DNA from: Alphaproteobacteria bacterium
Lineage (GTDB): Bacteria > Pseudomonadota > Alphaproteobacteria > Rhizobiales > Devosiaceae
DNA length: 64,000 bases
Assembly (NCBI GenBank): GCA_018818925.1
Contig: JAHJQZ010000159.1
Location: forward strand, 62,001 to 126,000
Reading direction: 5' to 3'
Shown here: positions 33,462 to 44,545 of the stretch, one piece after another
Layout of the letters: each line of letters begins with the position of its first letter
Position numbering within the stretch: the stretch's first letter is position 1
Notes under the pieces: generated by a model
Seen by the model: only the letters and a program-made list of their open reading frames with translations
The model's database searches: none
Told to the model about the DNA's origin: nothing
Program-made: the position numbers and the translations under genes

Positions 33462-33616
33462 CGGCCCGGTGGCGCCGACGCGCAAAACCCGCGCCCCGCC
33501 CTACCCAAATCAGGCAACGCTTTGCTAGATTGCCCGACGGGCGCGACTCGCGGCCACCCCGATACGGCGCTGTCAAGGCGTCGGATCACGAACCGGGACG
33601 ATGAGGAAGCCAAGCC

Positions 33617-36184
33617 ATGTCGGTTACCCCTGTTGACGGCGACACCTATCCCGAACCGGTCTCGGTGCGCACTTCGGGCTTTTCGAGCGTGTGGCGCGTC
33701 CTGCTGCTGGCTTTGGCCTTCATCGCCATCGCGGTGGTCTTCTCGCTCTATGGCGAGCAGATCCCGTCCGATCTCATCCTGTTGTTCCTCGGCCTTCTCG
33801 GCGTTGTCGGCGTTTTCTGCCTGTTCGCCCTCGCCGCCGGCCTCTTCCGCTTCTCCGGCGGGGATTCGCGCCGCACCCTCAGCCATGCCGTGGTCGACGG
33901 ACTGCCCTACGGCGCCGTCGTCTCCGAACGCGATGGGCGGATCATATATGCCAACCAGTCCTATGCCCGCATGTCCGGCGCGGCGGGCGACCGCATGCCG
34001 GCCGGCGTGCCGCGCCTGTTCGCCTCCGAACCCGAGGCGAGCGAGGCCATGTACCGGCTAGCGCGGGCCGCCCGCGAAGGCAGGCCGGTCAGCGAGGACA
34101 TCAGGCTTTCCCACCCCTTGCGCGGCGCCGCGCAGGCGCCGGGCCGGCCGGCCTGGTACCGCGTCTCGGTCAGGTCGCTGCCGCCGGTCGAGGGCCGTGA
34201 CCGGCCGCTGGTCATCTGGTCGCTCGAAAACATCTCCCTCGATCGCGAGCGCCAGGACAACATCTATCGCGAGCTGCAACGAGCCATCGACTATCTCGAC
34301 CACGCCCCGGCTGGGTTCTTTTCCGCCGAACCCGAGGGCGGCCTGACATTCCTCAACTCCACCCTGGCCGACTGGCTCGGCTACGACCTCGCTTCGTTCG
34401 ACAGCGGGGCCCTCAGGCTCAAGGACATTGTCCATGGCGAAGGTGCCAGCCTTTTGATGGGCGGGCGGCCCGACGGCGAGATCCGCACCGAGATCATCGA
34501 TATCGACCTGGTGCGCGCCAACGGCACCACCTTTCCGGTCAGGCTCCTGCATCGGGCCGCGCGTCTGGCCGACGGCGAACTCGGCGAAACCCGCACGCTG
34601 GTGCTCGACCGCACCGGTGGCGCTGCCACTGAGGACGCGCTGCGCGCCGCCGAAATCCGCTTTTCGCGCCTGTTCAACCAGACCCCGTTCGCCGTCGCCT
34701 CGCTTGATGCCGACGGGTGCATCGTCACGGCCAATGCCCCGTTCACCCGCGTCTTCGCCGTCGCCGCCGCCGAGCGCGCCGTCGAGACTCGGCCGCTCTG
34801 CGACCTTGTCAGCGAAGACCAGGGGCCGGCGGTGCGCAAGGCCATCGCCGACACCATCGCCCGGCGCTCCGACGTCGAGCCGATCGACGCCAATCTCGCC
34901 GAGCATCCGGACCAGGCGGTGCGGCTCTATTTCAACGCCTCGGAAAGCGAGGAGGGCAAGCCCGACCGGGTCATCGTCCACGCCCTCGACATGACCGAGC
35001 AGCGCCGCCTCGAAGCCCGCTTCGCCCAGGGCCAGAAGATGCAGGCGGTCGGCCAGCTCGCCGGCGGCGTCGCCCATGATTTCAACAACGTTCTGACCGC
35101 CATCATCGGCTTTTCCGACCTCTTGCTTTTGAAGCACAAGCCGTCCGACCCGTCTTTCGGCGATCTCATGCAGATCAAGCAGAGCGCCAACCGCGCCGCG
35201 GCGCTGGTCCGGCAATTGCTGGCCTTCTCGCGGCGGCAGACCCTCAGGCCGCAGATTCTGGAACTGGCCACCCATGTCGACGACCTGACCGAGCTGTTGA
35301 AGCGCCTGATCGGCGAGCAGATCAGTCTCGACGTTTCGCACGAGCCGGGTCTTTGGATGGTACGCGCCGACCTCGTGCAGATCGAACAGGTGGTCATTAA
35401 CCTCGTGGTCAATGCCCGCGACGCCATGCCGAATGGCGGCGCCATCCAGTTGCGCACCCGCAACGTCCTCGAAGCCGAGGCCGAGACATTCCATTACCGC
35501 GGCATGCCGCCGGCCGAATACGTCCTGATCGAGGTGGCCGATACCGGCACCGGCATGAGCAAGAAGACCATGGAAAAGATCTTCGAGCCGTTCTTTTCAA
35601 CCAAGGAACTGGGAAAGGGCACCGGCCTCGGCCTTTCCATGGTCTATGGCATCATCAAGCAGACCGGCGGTTTCATCTATGCCGATTCCGAACTGGGCGT
35701 TGGCACGACCTTCCGCATTTTCCTGCCGCGTCATATTCCGACCGAGGAGGAGGTGCCGACCCGCACGGTGGCGCAGCCGGTCAGGGACCTGACCGGGCGC
35801 GAACGCATCATGATCGTCGAGGACGAGGAAGACGTGCGCAATTATTCGGCGCGGGCGCTGGCCACGACCGGCTACGAGGTCCACGCCGCCGCTTCCGGCG
35901 AGGAAGCGCTCGAAAAGCTCGCCAGTATCGACGGCGCTTTCGACCTGATCATTTCCGACGTCGTCATGCCGGAAATGGACGGACCGAGCCTTTTGAAACA
36001 TGTGCGCAGGCTCTATCCCGATCTCAAGGTCATCTTCGTGTCCGGCTATGCCGAGGAAAGCGTCCGGCGCGACCTCGAGGACGACCGCTCCGTCGAATTC
36101 CTGCCCAAGCCCTATTCGCTCGACCAGATCAATTCCAAGGTCAAGGAAGTCTTGCAGGCCAGCAAGGAAACCGAACCGGCGTGA
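33617..36184 (+). CDS. cckA: Cell-cycle hybrid histidine kinase CckA
   Basis: 855 residues. Two membrane helices (about 26-45 and 52-76) precede PAS-like sensing domains ([40 protein letters not shown]). The kinase H-box [20 protein letters not shown] has His487. ATP-binding motifs are [25 protein letters not shown] and [11 protein letters not shown] receiver domain carries the phosphate-accepting Asp781 ([15 protein letters not shown]). This matches CckA, which feeds phosphate through ChpT to CtrA and CpdR and controls division and flagellar genes. GAGGAAG precedes the ATG. Position after flhB is functionally apt. Confidence 0.93.
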   Translation: MSVTPVDGDTYPEPVSVRTSGFSSVWRVLLLALAFIAIAVVFSLYGEQIPSDLILLFLGLLGVVGVFCLFALAAGLFRFSGGDSRRTLSHAVVDGLPYGAVVSERDGRIIYANQSYARMSGAAGDRMPAGVPRLFASEPEASEAMYRLARAAREGRPVSEDIRLSHPLRGAAQAPGRPAWYRVSVRSLPPVEGRDRPLVIWSLENISLDRERQDNIYRELQRAIDYLDHAPAGFFSAEPEGGLTFLNSTLADWLGYDLASFDSGALRLKDIVHGEGASLLMGGRPDGEIRTEIIDIDLVRANGTTFPVRLLHRAARLADGELGETRTLVLDRTGGAATEDALRAAEIRFSRLFNQTPFAVASLDADGCIVTANAPFTRVFAVAAAERAVETRPLCDLVSEDQGPAVRKAIADTIARRSDVEPIDANLAEHPDQAVRLYFNASESEEGKPDRVIVHALDMTEQRRLEARFAQGQKMQAVGQLAGGVAHDFNNVLTAIIGFSDLLLLKHKPSDPSFGDLMQIKQSANRAAALVRQLLAFSRRQTLRPQILELATHVDDLTELLKRLIGEQISLDVSHEPGLWMVRADLVQIEQVVINLVVNARDAMPNGGAIQLRTRNVLEAEAETFHYRGMPPAEYVLIEVADTGTGMSKKTMEKIFEPFFSTKELGKGTGLGLSMVYGIIKQTGGFIYADSELGVGTTFRIFLPRHIPTEEEVPTRTVAQPVRDLTGRERIMIVEDEEDVRNYSARALATTGYEVHAAASGEEALEKLASIDGAFDLIISDVVMPEMDGPSLLKHVRRLYPDLKVIFVSGYAEESVRRDLEDDRSVEFLPKPYSLDQINSKVKEVLQASKETEPA

Positions 36185-36207
36185 GGCGGGCAGACTGACA
36201 TCTTGGC

Positions 36208-36322
36208 CTCCGTCATTGCGAGCGCCTGAAAGGCGCGCGGAAAACCAGCAGGCTAGATGCGCCTATGCAGGTTGTCTCCTGGATTGCTTCGCAGGCTACG
36301 CCTCCTCGCAATGGCGTGACGC
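36208..36322. repeat. Intergenic palindromic element (CGTCATTGCGAG type)
   Basis: Ends are inverted: CGTCATTGCGAG at 36211 and CTCGCAATGGCGTGACG at 36305. Inner sequence includes CTGGATTGCTTCGCAGGCTACG. The shape is that of a small dispersed palindromic repeat known from many proteobacterial intergenic regions. It fills much of the 327-base gap between cckA and the sugar symporter; I see no gene in the rest. Confidence 0.55.
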
Positions 36323-36511
36323 AGATCTGCAAACGATCCAAAACCAGTTCTCATACGCGTGTTTCAGGACGCGGCTCGACTCCAGCCGAAAGGGCGCCAC
36401 CTCAATGGCGACATCCCTGATCGGTGTGGGCAATAATGGCGGGCCTGTTTCATCTGCTTTGAATAGCAGCGCAACACGTCCATAAACGATGCATTCATTG
36501 GGGGGGCAGTC

Positions 36512-37882
36512 TTGACGACAACACCATCGACGCGCCTGAGCCTGCGCACCAAGCTCGCCTATGGCTTCGGCGACGTCACCGGCGCGGTGATCTCGGCGGT
36601 CTACGGCTTTTTCATGCAGGCTTTCCTGCTCGACGTGGCCGGCCTCGCCCCGGCGGCGGTCGGGCTGATCTTTGCCGCCGCCCAGATATGGGATGCTGTT
36701 ACCGATCCGATGATGGGTCGCCTGTCGGACAGGACGCGCAGCCGCTGGGGGCGGCGGCGGCCGTTCCTTTTGTTCGGCGGCGTGCCCCTGGCTCTGGCCT
36801 TCCTGTTGCACTGGCTGGTGCCGCCGGTCGGCGGCGCCTGGCTTGTCGCCTATTATTTCGTCGTCGCCCTGTTGCTGCGCACCGCCTTCACCGTCATCTC
36901 GATCCCCTATGCCGCCCTGACGCCCGATCTCGCCCCGGACTATGACGGGCGCACCAGGCTCAACATGTACCGCTTCGCCTTTTCGCTTCTCGGCGCGCTG
37001 GTGGCGGTCATCGCCCATCCGCTCATCGTCGCCGGGGTGGGCGATGTCTATGCCGGTCATGTCGTCAGCGCCGGCATCTGGGCCGTGGTGATCGTGGTTT
37101 CGACCCTGACCTGCTTTGCCTTCACGCGCGAACGCGACGACCTGATGGTGCGCGCCGATACCGGGCTGAGCTATCGGCGGCGGCTCGGCATCGTCTTTTC
37201 CAACCGGCCCTATCTCATCGCCACGTCGCTGTTTCTTCTGAGCTGGGTGGCGCTGCAATTCGTCCAGGCCAACCTGTTGCTCTATGCCCGCTACTGGCTC
37301 GACGCCGAGGCGCAGTTCACCTCCTTCGTCGCGCTTCTGCAGATCTCGGCGGCGCTGTCGCTGATTGGCTGGACCGCCTTTTCCAGCCGCTTCGGCAAGA
37401 AGGTGACCTATGTCGCGGGCGTTTCCCTCTGGGCCACAATGCATGTGGCCATGTTCTTCATAGCGCCCGGCCAGGATGTGGCTTTGTACACAATCGCCCT
37501 TTTCGCCGGCTTAGGCCTCGGCTCGGCCTATCTTATCCCCTGGAGCATGTTGCCCGACACCATCGAGCACAACGAGATCAGAACCGGTGAGCGCCAGGAA
37601 GGCCTGTTCTACGGTTTCTTCGTCTTCCTGCAAAAACTCGCCCTCAGCATCGGACTTGGCCTGTCCGGCGTCGTGCTCGGGCTTGCCGGCTATGCCACGC
37701 CCGCCGTGGTCGACGGCCAGCTCCAGTTCGCCCAGCAACCCGATAGCGCCCTTCTGGCACTGAGACTCTTCGTCAGCCTGGTGCCCGCTTCTATCCTTTT
37801 CGTCTCCATTCCGTTCGCGCTTGCCTATCCTATCGGCAAACGCGAGCACGGGGAAATGCAGCAAACTCTGGCCGAACGTTAG
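36512..37882 (+). CDS. GPH/MelB-type MFS sugar:cation symporter
   Basis: 456 residues with about 12 membrane helices. The GPH-family signature is strong near the N-terminus: KLAYGFGDVTGAVISAVYGF, then DAVTDPMMGRLSDRTRSRWG and RRRPFLLFGG; helix 4-5 has SIPYAALTPDLAPDYDGRT. Family members import glycosides, pentosides or hexuronides with Na+ or H+; the substrate cannot be told. The start is TTG at 36512 with GGGGGG upstream. It is a single gene between cckA and recA with no sugar-catabolic neighbours. Confidence 0.85.
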   Translation: MTTTPSTRLSLRTKLAYGFGDVTGAVISAVYGFFMQAFLLDVAGLAPAAVGLIFAAAQIWDAVTDPMMGRLSDRTRSRWGRRRPFLLFGGVPLALAFLLHWLVPPVGGAWLVAYYFVVALLLRTAFTVISIPYAALTPDLAPDYDGRTRLNMYRFAFSLLGALVAVIAHPLIVAGVGDVYAGHVVSAGIWAVVIVVSTLTCFAFTRERDDLMVRADTGLSYRRRLGIVFSNRPYLIATSLFLLSWVALQFVQANLLLYARYWLDAEAQFTSFVALLQISAALSLIGWTAFSSRFGKKVTYVAGVSLWATMHVAMFFIAPGQDVALYTIALFAGLGLGSAYLIPWSMLPDTIEHNEIRTGERQEGLFYGFFVFLQKLALSIGLGLSGVVLGLAGYATPAVVDGQLQFAQQPDSALLALRLFVSLVPASILFVSIPFALAYPIGKREHGEMQQTLAER

Positions 37883-37964
37883 GACGCTGCGGCGGGCTGG
37901 TCCCGCTCCGGTTCGCCGATTCGCCGGGAGCCTGCTTTCCCGTCGACATGTTCCGCATTCGTTC

Positions 37965-37994
37965 TTGACAGATCGCGGACATAATGAGAACAAT
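37965..37994 (+). promoter_or_regulatory. Probable recA promoter
   Basis: TTGACA (37965-37970), 18-base spacer, AACAAT (37989-37994; 4 of 6 matches to TATAAT). The -10 overlaps the SOS-like half-sites listed next. Confidence 0.5.
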
Positions 37995-38002
37995 ACCGGT
38001 AC
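37977..38002 (+). promoter_or_regulatory. SOS-like operator upstream of recA
   Basis: Three half-sites spaced by seven bases: GGAC-N7-GAAC-N7-GTAC. The alphaproteobacterial LexA box is GTTC-N7-GTTC, read GAAC-N7-GAAC on the other strand; each adjacent pair here has one mismatch. Its overlap with the -10 region suits repression. Confidence 0.5.
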
Positions 38003-38074
38003 GAAAAGCCGACATCGCGGCTATGGACATGCATTGCCCGGCGGCGGGCGACATGAAATAAGGAGGTTGACGAG

Positions 38075-39160
38075 ATGCCGGCACAACAGCTTCGGATCGT
38101 CGAAGGGGGCGCAATGGACAAGCAGAAGGCGCTGCAAGCGGCCTTGAGCCAGATCGAGCGCAGCTTCGGCAAGGGCTCGATCATGCGCTTGGGCGAGAAT
38201 GCCTTGGTCGAGGTCGAATCGATCTCGACCGGCTCGCTCGGCCTCGACATCGCGCTCGGCATCGGCGGGCTGCCGCGCGGCCGCATTATCGAGATTTTCG
38301 GGCCGGAAAGCTCGGGCAAGACCACGCTCGCCCTGCATGTCATTGCCGAAGCCCAGAAAAGCGGCGGCATCTGTGCCTTCATCGATGCCGAACACGCTCT
38401 CGATCCGATCTATGCCCGCAAGCTCGGCGTCAAGGTCGATGATCTCTTGATCTCCCAGCCCGACGCCGGCGAGCAGGCGCTTGAAATCGCCGACACTCTG
38501 ATTCGCTCCGGTGCCATCGACGTTCTGGTCGTCGACTCCGTTGCGGCGCTGACGCCGCGCGCCGAGCTCGAAGGCGAGATGGGCGACAGCCTGCCGGGCC
38601 TGCAAGCCCGCCTGATGAGCCAGGCCATGCGCAAGCTGACCGGCTCGATCTCGCGCTCCAAGGGCATGGTCATCTTCATCAATCAGATCCGCATGAAGAT
38701 CGGCGTCATGTTCGGCTCGCCCGAAACAACCACCGGCGGCAACGCCTTGAAATTCTATTCGTCGGTCCGCCTCGATATTCGCCGCATCGGCGCCATCAAG
38801 GACCGCGAGGAGGTCGTGGGCAATCAGACCCGCGTCAAGGTGGTCAAGAACAAGCTGGCGCCGCCTTTCCGCCAGGTCGAATTCGACATCATGTATGGCG
38901 AAGGCATCTCCAAGACCGGCGAATTGCTCGATCTCGGCGTCAAGTCCGGCATCGTCGAAAAGTCCGGTGCCTGGTTCTCCTTTGACAGCCAGCGGCTGGG
39001 GCAGGGGCGCGAGAATTCGCGCCAGTTCCTCAAGGATAATCCGGAGATCGCCGCCCAGATCGAACTCGGTATCCGCGAAAGCTCCGGCCTCTTGTCCGAG
39101 GCGCTGATCGGCGACGGCGGCGAGGGCGAATCCGGCGACGACGGCGGCAGCGACAGCTGA
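38075..39160 (+). CDS. recA: Recombinase RecA
   Basis: 361 residues; forms the nucleoprotein filament for strand exchange and triggers LexA self-cleavage. The start at 38075 has AAGGAGG upstream and gives the usual Hyphomicrobiales N-terminus before [20 protein letters not shown]. Walker A GPESSGKT is at residues 76-83; [20 protein letters not shown] and [20 protein letters not shown] cover Walker B and loop 2. The acidic C-terminal tail ([16 protein letters not shown]) is typical. A hairpin terminator follows; alaS lies downstream. Confidence 0.99.
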   Translation: MPAQQLRIVEGGAMDKQKALQAALSQIERSFGKGSIMRLGENALVEVESISTGSLGLDIALGIGGLPRGRIIEIFGPESSGKTTLALHVIAEAQKSGGICAFIDAEHALDPIYARKLGVKVDDLLISQPDAGEQALEIADTLIRSGAIDVLVVDSVAALTPRAELEGEMGDSLPGLQARLMSQAMRKLTGSISRSKGMVIFINQIRMKIGVMFGSPETTTGGNALKFYSSVRLDIRRIGAIKDREEVVGNQTRVKVVKNKLAPPFRQVEFDIMYGEGISKTGELLDLGVKSGIVEKSGAWFSFDSQRLGQGRENSRQFLKDNPEIAAQIELGIRESSGLLSEALIGDGGEGESGDDGGSDS

Positions 39161-39525
39161 TCCGGCATAAGGCATCCGGTCGACCCGGGTTTCATATTTC
39201 GCTTTCCCAAAGCAACTCGGGCGCCTCGCAAGGGCGCCCGTTTTCTTTAAGGCGGGCCTTGCCCGTCCGACCGCCGCGCATACGGCGCATAAAACCTGAT
39301 CGACAATTGCGGCATGCCACGTCGGTGCGGGGCAGGACAAGGAAGGCCGGCATCGCGCCAAAAGCGATGCGACAACAAAAACCTAGGCCGAACACGTCAT
39401 TTCGGTCACAACCCTATCTGCGCCAAGCCGCGATTGTCTGGACCAGAAGCCGGCGTCGCGATACAAGGCACGTCGAATTTCCTCGTGGCCGCACTTTTGC
39501 GGCCCTTTGTCTTGCAGGACGAGTT
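39161..39525 (+). other. 365-base recA-alaS intergenic region
   Basis: Holds the recA terminator (39218-39247) and the alaS leader. A hairpin GGCCGC-ACTTTT-GCGGCC at 39487-39504 stands 21 bases before the alaS ATG and could affect its translation. No gene is recognised in the interval. Confidence 0.45.
39218..39247 (+). terminator. Intrinsic terminator after recA
   Basis: Stem CGGGCGCC/GGCGCCCG (39218-39225 and 39233-39240) with a 7-base loop, followed by TTTTCTTT. Confidence 0.85.
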
Positions 39526-42189
39526 ATGGCGAGCGTCAACGACATCCGGTCGACCTTCATCGAGTTTTTCGGCAGGAACCAGCATGTGCCCGTGGCGTCG
39601 AGCCCGCTGGTGCCGCGCAACGACCCGACGCTGATGTTCACCAATGCCGGCATGGTGCAGTTCAAGAACGTTTTTACCGGGATCGAGAAGCGCCCGTACA
39701 AGACAGCCGTGACCTCGCAGAAATGCGTGCGTGCCGGCGGCAAGCACAACGATCTCGACAATGTCGGCTTCACCGCCCGCCATCTCACTTTCTTTGAGAT
39801 GCTCGGCAATTTTTCCTTCGGCGACTACTTCAAGGAGCGCGCCATCGAATTGGCATGGACGCTTCTGACAAGCGATTTCGGTCTGCCCAAGGACAGGCTA
39901 CTGGCAACCGTCTATCACGAGGACGACGAGGCATTCGGCCTGTGGAAAAAGATCGCCGGCCTGCCCGACGAGCGCATCATCCGCATCGCCTCCTCGGACA
40001 ATTTCTGGTCGATGGGCGATACCGGCCCCTGCGGCCCGTGTTCGGAAATCTTTTTTGACCACGGCGACAGGTTCTGGGGCGGCCCTCCCGGCAGCCCGGA
40101 GGAGGACGGCGACCGCTTCATCGAGATCTGGAATCTCGTCTTCATGCAGTTCGACCAGGCGGCCGACGGCAGCCGCACCGATCTGCCGCGCCCCTCGATT
40201 GACACCGGCATGGGCCTTGAACGTTTCGCGTCGGTCTTGCAGGGCACCAACAATGTCTTCGAGACCGACATGTTCAAGGCGCTGGTCGACGCGGCGGCGC
40301 ATGCGACAGGCACGGCGACCTCCGGCGATGCGCTGACATCGCTCAGGGTCATCGCCGACCATTTGCGCTCCATGTCCTTCCTCATCGCCGAAGGTGTGCT
40401 GCCGTCCAATGAAGGCCGCGGCTATGTGTTGAGGCGCATCATGCGCCGCGCCATGCGTCACGCCACCATGCTCGGGACTTCCGAGCCGGTGATCCATCGC
40501 CTCGTGCCGACCCTGGTTACGGAAATGGGCCAGGCCTATCCCGAGCTCGGGTCGGGGCAGTCGATGATCGCCGAGACGGTACGGCTCGAGGAGGAGCGCT
40601 TCCTCAAGACACTTGGGCGCGGCCTCGCCATCCTCGAGGAGGAGACCACCGGCTTCCAGCCCGGTGACATTCTCGACGGCCAGACGGCCTTCAAGCTCTA
40701 CGATACCTTCGGGTTCCCGCTCGATCTGACCCAGGATGCCTTAAGGACCCGCGACATCAAGGTCGACACCGACGGTTTCAATCAGGCCATGTCGCGCCAG
40801 CGCGCAGAGGCGCGCAAAAACTGGGCCGGCTCGGGCGAGGCAGCCTCGGCCGAAGTCTGGTTCGCCATTGCCGACCGGGCGGGGCCGACCGAGTTCCTCG
40901 GCTACGAGACCGAGGACGCCGAGGGCGCCGTCACGGCGCTGGTGCGCGATGGTGCCGAGGTCGAGAGCCTCGGCCCGGGCGAGGAGGGCTTCGTCATCCT
41001 CAACCAGACGCCGTTCTATGGCGAAAGCGGCGGCCAGGTCGGCGATACCGGCACCATGTCCGGCGAGGGCGTGGTGCTGGACGTGCTGGAGGTCAGCAAG
41101 CCCGCTGGCGGCGTCTTCGCCCACAAGGTCAAGGTGGTGGAAGGCCTGGTCCTTATCGGCGCGCCGCTGGCCCTGACCGTCGATCACGCCCGTCGTACCG
41201 CCATTCGCGCCAACCATTCGGCGACCCATCTGTTGCACGAGGCGCTGAGGCAGGTGCTCGGCACCCATGTGGCGCAAAAAGGCTCGCTGGTTTCGCCGGA
41301 CCGGTTGCGCTTCGATTTCTCGCACACAAAGTCCATGTCGAACGCAGAGATCGCCGAGGTCGAACGCCTCGCCAACGCCATCGTCCTGCAGGACGCGCCG
41401 GTCGAGACGCGGCTGATGGCGGTGGACGACGCCCGGGCCGCCGGCGCCATGGCGCTGTTCGGCGAAAAATACGGCGACGAGGTGCGCGTCGTGACCATGG
41501 GCACGGCCCGCGAGGGCGACAAGGCCGGCAAGACCTATTCGATGGAGTTGTGCGGCGGCACCCATGTCCGGCGTACCGGCGAGATCGGCGTCGTCAGCGT
41601 CGTGCAGGAAACTTCGGTCGCCGCCGGCGTTCGCCGCATCGAAGCCCTGACGGCCGAAGGCGCGCGGCGCCACTTCGCCGAACAGGAAGCCGAGTTGAAG
41701 GCGATAGCCGGCGTTCTCAAGGTGGCACCCAAGGATGCGCTGCCGCGCATCGAAGCGCTGCTCGAAGAACGCCGCCAGCTCGAACGCCAGCTCTCCGAGG
41801 CCCGCCAGAAACTGGCGCTTGGCGGCGGCGGTTCCAGCGCGCCGGAAGGCCCCGAGACGGTCGGCGGCATCGCCTTTGTCGGTCGCGTCGTCGAAGGCCT
41901 GGCGCCCAAGGACCTGCGCGGCATGATCGACAGTGCCAAAAAGCAGATCGGCTCCGGCGTCGTCGCCATGATCGGCGTGACCGAGGACAACAAGGCCGCC
42001 ATCGCTGTCGGGGTCACAGACGACCTGATTGCAAGATACTCGGCTGTCGATCTGGTGCGTGTCGGTTCCGAACTGCTTGGCGGCAAGGGCGGCGGCGGGC
42101 GGCCCGACATGGCCCAGGCCGGCGGGCCGGACGGCACCAAGGCGATCGAGGCGATCGCCGCCATTCGCGCCGCGCTTCAGTCGGCCTGA
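39526..42189 (+). CDS. alaS: Alanyl-tRNA synthetase
   Basis: 887 residues, the normal bacterial length; charges tRNA-Ala and edits mischarged Ser/Gly. The start [20 protein letters not shown] is preceded by AGGACGAG; the open frame upstream is not AlaS-like. Class II core: [18 protein letters not shown] and the [18 protein letters not shown] region. The editing-site zinc ligands are HSATH (His564, His568) and CGGTHV (Cys676, His680). The C-terminal oligomerisation region has [12 protein letters not shown]. recA-alaS adjacency is usual in this order. Its 3' end overlaps the convergent EamA gene by 13 bases. Confidence 0.98.
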   Translation: MASVNDIRSTFIEFFGRNQHVPVASSPLVPRNDPTLMFTNAGMVQFKNVFTGIEKRPYKTAVTSQKCVRAGGKHNDLDNVGFTARHLTFFEMLGNFSFGDYFKERAIELAWTLLTSDFGLPKDRLLATVYHEDDEAFGLWKKIAGLPDERIIRIASSDNFWSMGDTGPCGPCSEIFFDHGDRFWGGPPGSPEEDGDRFIEIWNLVFMQFDQAADGSRTDLPRPSIDTGMGLERFASVLQGTNNVFETDMFKALVDAAAHATGTATSGDALTSLRVIADHLRSMSFLIAEGVLPSNEGRGYVLRRIMRRAMRHATMLGTSEPVIHRLVPTLVTEMGQAYPELGSGQSMIAETVRLEEERFLKTLGRGLAILEEETTGFQPGDILDGQTAFKLYDTFGFPLDLTQDALRTRDIKVDTDGFNQAMSRQRAEARKNWAGSGEAASAEVWFAIADRAGPTEFLGYETEDAEGAVTALVRDGAEVESLGPGEEGFVILNQTPFYGESGGQVGDTGTMSGEGVVLDVLEVSKPAGGVFAHKVKVVEGLVLIGAPLALTVDHARRTAIRANHSATHLLHEALRQVLGTHVAQKGSLVSPDRLRFDFSHTKSMSNAEIAEVERLANAIVLQDAPVETRLMAVDDARAAGAMALFGEKYGDEVRVVTMGTAREGDKAGKTYSMELCGGTHVRRTGEIGVVSVVQETSVAAGVRRIEALTAEGARRHFAEQEAELKAIAGVLKVAPKDALPRIEALLEERRQLERQLSEARQKLALGGGGSSAPEGPETVGGIAFVGRVVEGLAPKDLRGMIDSAKKQIGSGVVAMIGVTEDNKAAIAVGVTDDLIARYSAVDLVRVGSELLGGKGGGGRPDMAQAGGPDGTKAIEAIAAIRAALQSA

Positions 42190-43169
42190 CGCCGGACCTC
42201 CGAAGCGTCCGCGGCCTTTTCGCCGGGTGCGTCGGCCTCGGCGCCAGCGACCGAAGCGGTGCTGTTGCGCCGCCAGAACCGGCGCGGCGCCGACAGGAAG
42301 GCGAAGCCGCCGACCGGGCTGCGATTGCCGCCCGAGGGGAAGCACAGATAGCCGGAAAGGGCCATGATCAGCAGCCCCACAAGGGTGAACGGTCCCGGAA
42401 TTTCGGCAAAGACCAGCGCCCCCAAAGTCACCGCCCAGACGATCTGGATGTACTGGGTCGGCGCCACCCAGGCCATCGGCGCATTCTTTGCCGCCTGGAT
42501 GATCAGCACATTGCCGAAGCCGCCAATGGTGCCGACGGCGGCGAGCGTCAGCATCTGCATCGGTGTCGGAGCGAATTGCAGGCCGAGGCCGGCCATGGCG
42601 ACGGCATTGAGAACCAGCGCATAGCTCACCGAGTAGCCGATGATGGTGATGCGCTTTTCGGTCTGCGACACCTGTCTGAGGATGATCGAGACGATCGCGG
42701 CCAGCACTGTCGCCGACAAGGCGGTGATGTGTCCGAGCTGCAACTCGCGAAAGCCCGGCCGAACCACCAGCACAACCGCGGCGAAGCCGAGCGCCAGCCC
42801 GGCCCAGCGTCCCGGCGTCATTTTTTCCTTGAGCACGATCACCGACAGCACGGTCGAGAACACCGGCGTCATGAACAGGAGCGCATAGGCTTCGGCGAGC
42901 GGGATGTGGGTGAATGAATAGACCACGCACAAAACCGCGACGAAACTCAAGATGCCGCGGAGGTGAAGGCGCTTGGGTGCTTCGGACCGGAACATGTCGC
43001 GCAGGCGCTCGGATTTCGGCCGCGTGAGAACCACCGGCAGCATCGAAAACAGCGCCGTCCAAAAGGCGATCAGGAACGGGTTGACGCCGGCGCCGAGACT
43101 TTTAATCAGGGCATCGCCATAGGCGTAGACGCTATAGGCGGCGAGCCCAAAATAAACGCCGACAGGCAT
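42177..43169 (-). CDS. EamA/DMT-superfamily transporter
   Basis: 330 residues with about ten membrane helices arranged as two EamA repeats, the RhaT/EamA layout of small-molecule exporters. Repeat 1 has [20 protein letters not shown] and [20 protein letters not shown]; repeat 2 has [21 protein letters not shown] ~55-residue hydrophilic C-terminal tail follows the last helix. Substrate unknown. It is convergent with alaS, overlapping its last 13 bases, and stands alone. The region 43170-43416 upstream shows nothing recognisable. Confidence 0.88.
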   Translation of the reverse strand: MPVGVYFGLAAYSVYAYGDALIKSLGAGVNPFLIAFWTALFSMLPVVLTRPKSERLRDMFRSEAPKRLHLRGILSFVAVLCVVYSFTHIPLAEAYALLFMTPVFSTVLSVIVLKEKMTPGRWAGLALGFAAVVLVVRPGFRELQLGHITALSATVLAAIVSIILRQVSQTEKRITIIGYSVSYALVLNAVAMAGLGLQFAPTPMQMLTLAAVGTIGGFGNVLIIQAAKNAPMAWVAPTQYIQIVWAVTLGALVFAEIPGPFTLVGLLIMALSGYLCFPSGGNRSPVGGFAFLSAPRRFWRRNSTASVAGAEADAPGEKAADASEVRRQAD

Positions 43170-43416
43170 TGAAACGAGACCGAAACGGAGGGAGCGGCGT
43201 TAACGATAATCCCTTCTCCCCGCAACGTCGACACAAATCACGCCCGATGGCGCCCCGCCGCGGGACCGCAATCGCGATTGCGGCTCCGGGGTTAGCCGCT
43301 GTGGCATGAAGTGGAGCCAGCACCGGCGCGCGGCGCATCCGACTAGCCGGGGGGCGAAACGCGCGGGAAAGGGCGCGTGGTGACCGAGCTGTCGCGCCCG
43401 TTCCGACAGGCCGGTG

Positions 43417-44421
43417 TCAACCGTCGATGCCGGCGGGCGCCATGCCGCGACCGAGCGCCGGGCCGATGACCTCGATGCGGTTTGTCCACACATAGCCGTC
43501 GAAATGCGCCGGGATCAGATTCAGTTCCTCGATGCTGTCAATGCCGGCGGTACCGGCGTCCGAAAGCGCCATGGGGCCGAGCAGGATGATTTCGCTGCCA
43601 ACGGCGCGCATGCGTTCGCCGAAGCGATGGGGCCAGCCCCAGAGCAGGGGAGCGTAATTGGCCGGCACGATGATTTTGGTATCGCGACAGGCCGGGGGCA
43701 CGTAGCCGGTCCAGCCATAGAGCAGGTAATCGATCAGGCAGGTCTTTGCCGCCGGAGCGCCATAGGCCTGCAGGCCGGGGACGAGGGCGTTGATATGGTC
43801 TGAAGGCGGCTGGCCGCCATAGGCCGACCAGATGCGGACGCGCCAGTCCGGCCGTTCGGCGAGGCGGGCCGCGAGCATGTCGGCTTCCCCCGGGTCATTA
43901 CTCTTGAAATTGACCAGAAACCGTCCGCCTTTCGCGCCGTCGAGCATGTCGGCCAATTCCGGCATCGGGCCGATATTCCGGCCTCGGAAGGGGAAGGTAA
44001 TGCCGCCGTCCGCCGTGTAGCCATAGCCGATGTCGAGCGCCTGCAATTCGGCGAGGCTGAAATCGCGCGTGGCGCCCGTGCCTTCAGTGCGGCAGTCGAT
44101 GGTCCAGTCGTGGAATATCGCCACTCGTCCGTCGCGCGTCGGCGCGATGTCGAATTCGACGATGTCGGCGCCGCTATCGAAGGCGGCCTGTGCCGAAGCG
44201 ACGGTGTTTTCGAGAAAATCGTGGCGCGGCGGATGGATGCGTTCCGCCGTGCAGGTGTCGTTGGTGAGGTTTTCGCGCGAAAAGGTCTGGTGGACGCCGC
44301 GATGGGCGATCAGGCGCAGTTTCGCCTCCGGATTGGGCGCGGCGAACCAACTGGCGTTGAACAGCAGCACCGCGACGACAAAAAACCCAAAGGCGGCGAG
44401 CAGACGGACGAACAGGCGCAT
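43417..44421 (-). CDS. Glycerophosphodiester phosphodiesterase family protein, membrane-anchored
   Basis: 334 residues from the start at 44421 (MRLFVRLLAAFGFFVVAVLL), which has GGGAAG just upstream. One N-terminal hydrophobic segment anchors or exports it. GDPD catalytic motifs are present: LIAHRGVHQTFSRENLTND (His-Arg), then FLENTVASAQAAFDSGADIV, EFDIAPTRDGRVAIFHDWTI (Glu, Asp, second His). The enzyme class splits glycerophosphodiesters into glycerol-3-phosphate and alcohol, here probably at the outer face of the membrane. It lies downstream of the GIN-domain genes but 124 bases away. Confidence 0.88.
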   Translation of the reverse strand: MRLFVRLLAAFGFFVVAVLLFNASWFAAPNPEAKLRLIAHRGVHQTFSRENLTNDTCTAERIHPPRHDFLENTVASAQAAFDSGADIVEFDIAPTRDGRVAIFHDWTIDCRTEGTGATRDFSLAELQALDIGYGYTADGGITFPFRGRNIGPMPELADMLDGAKGGRFLVNFKSNDPGEADMLAARLAERPDWRVRIWSAYGGQPPSDHINALVPGLQAYGAPAAKTCLIDYLLYGWTGYVPPACRDTKIIVPANYAPLLWGWPHRFGERMRAVGSEIILLGPMALSDAGTAGIDSIEELNLIPAHFDGYVWTNRIEVIGPALGRGMAPAGIDG

Positions 44422-44545
44422 GGTCTTCCCAAAAAAGAGCATGCGAGCGTTCGCCGGCAAGTGCGGCAACAAATCGACGGACCCGCGACAAACGTGAAAA
44501 GGGCGGCGCGCCGGCCGCCCTCTGAATGCCGAGAAAGCCTCGCGT

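Noticed and set aside
39487-39504. alaS leader hairpin as an attenuator or T-box
   Set aside because: There is no T-box or leader-peptide feature and no T-run; only a simple hairpin is visible.
40741-43062. A 773-codon minus-strand open frame opposite alaS
   Set aside because: alaS carries all catalytic and editing motifs; the antisense translation is compositionally biased.
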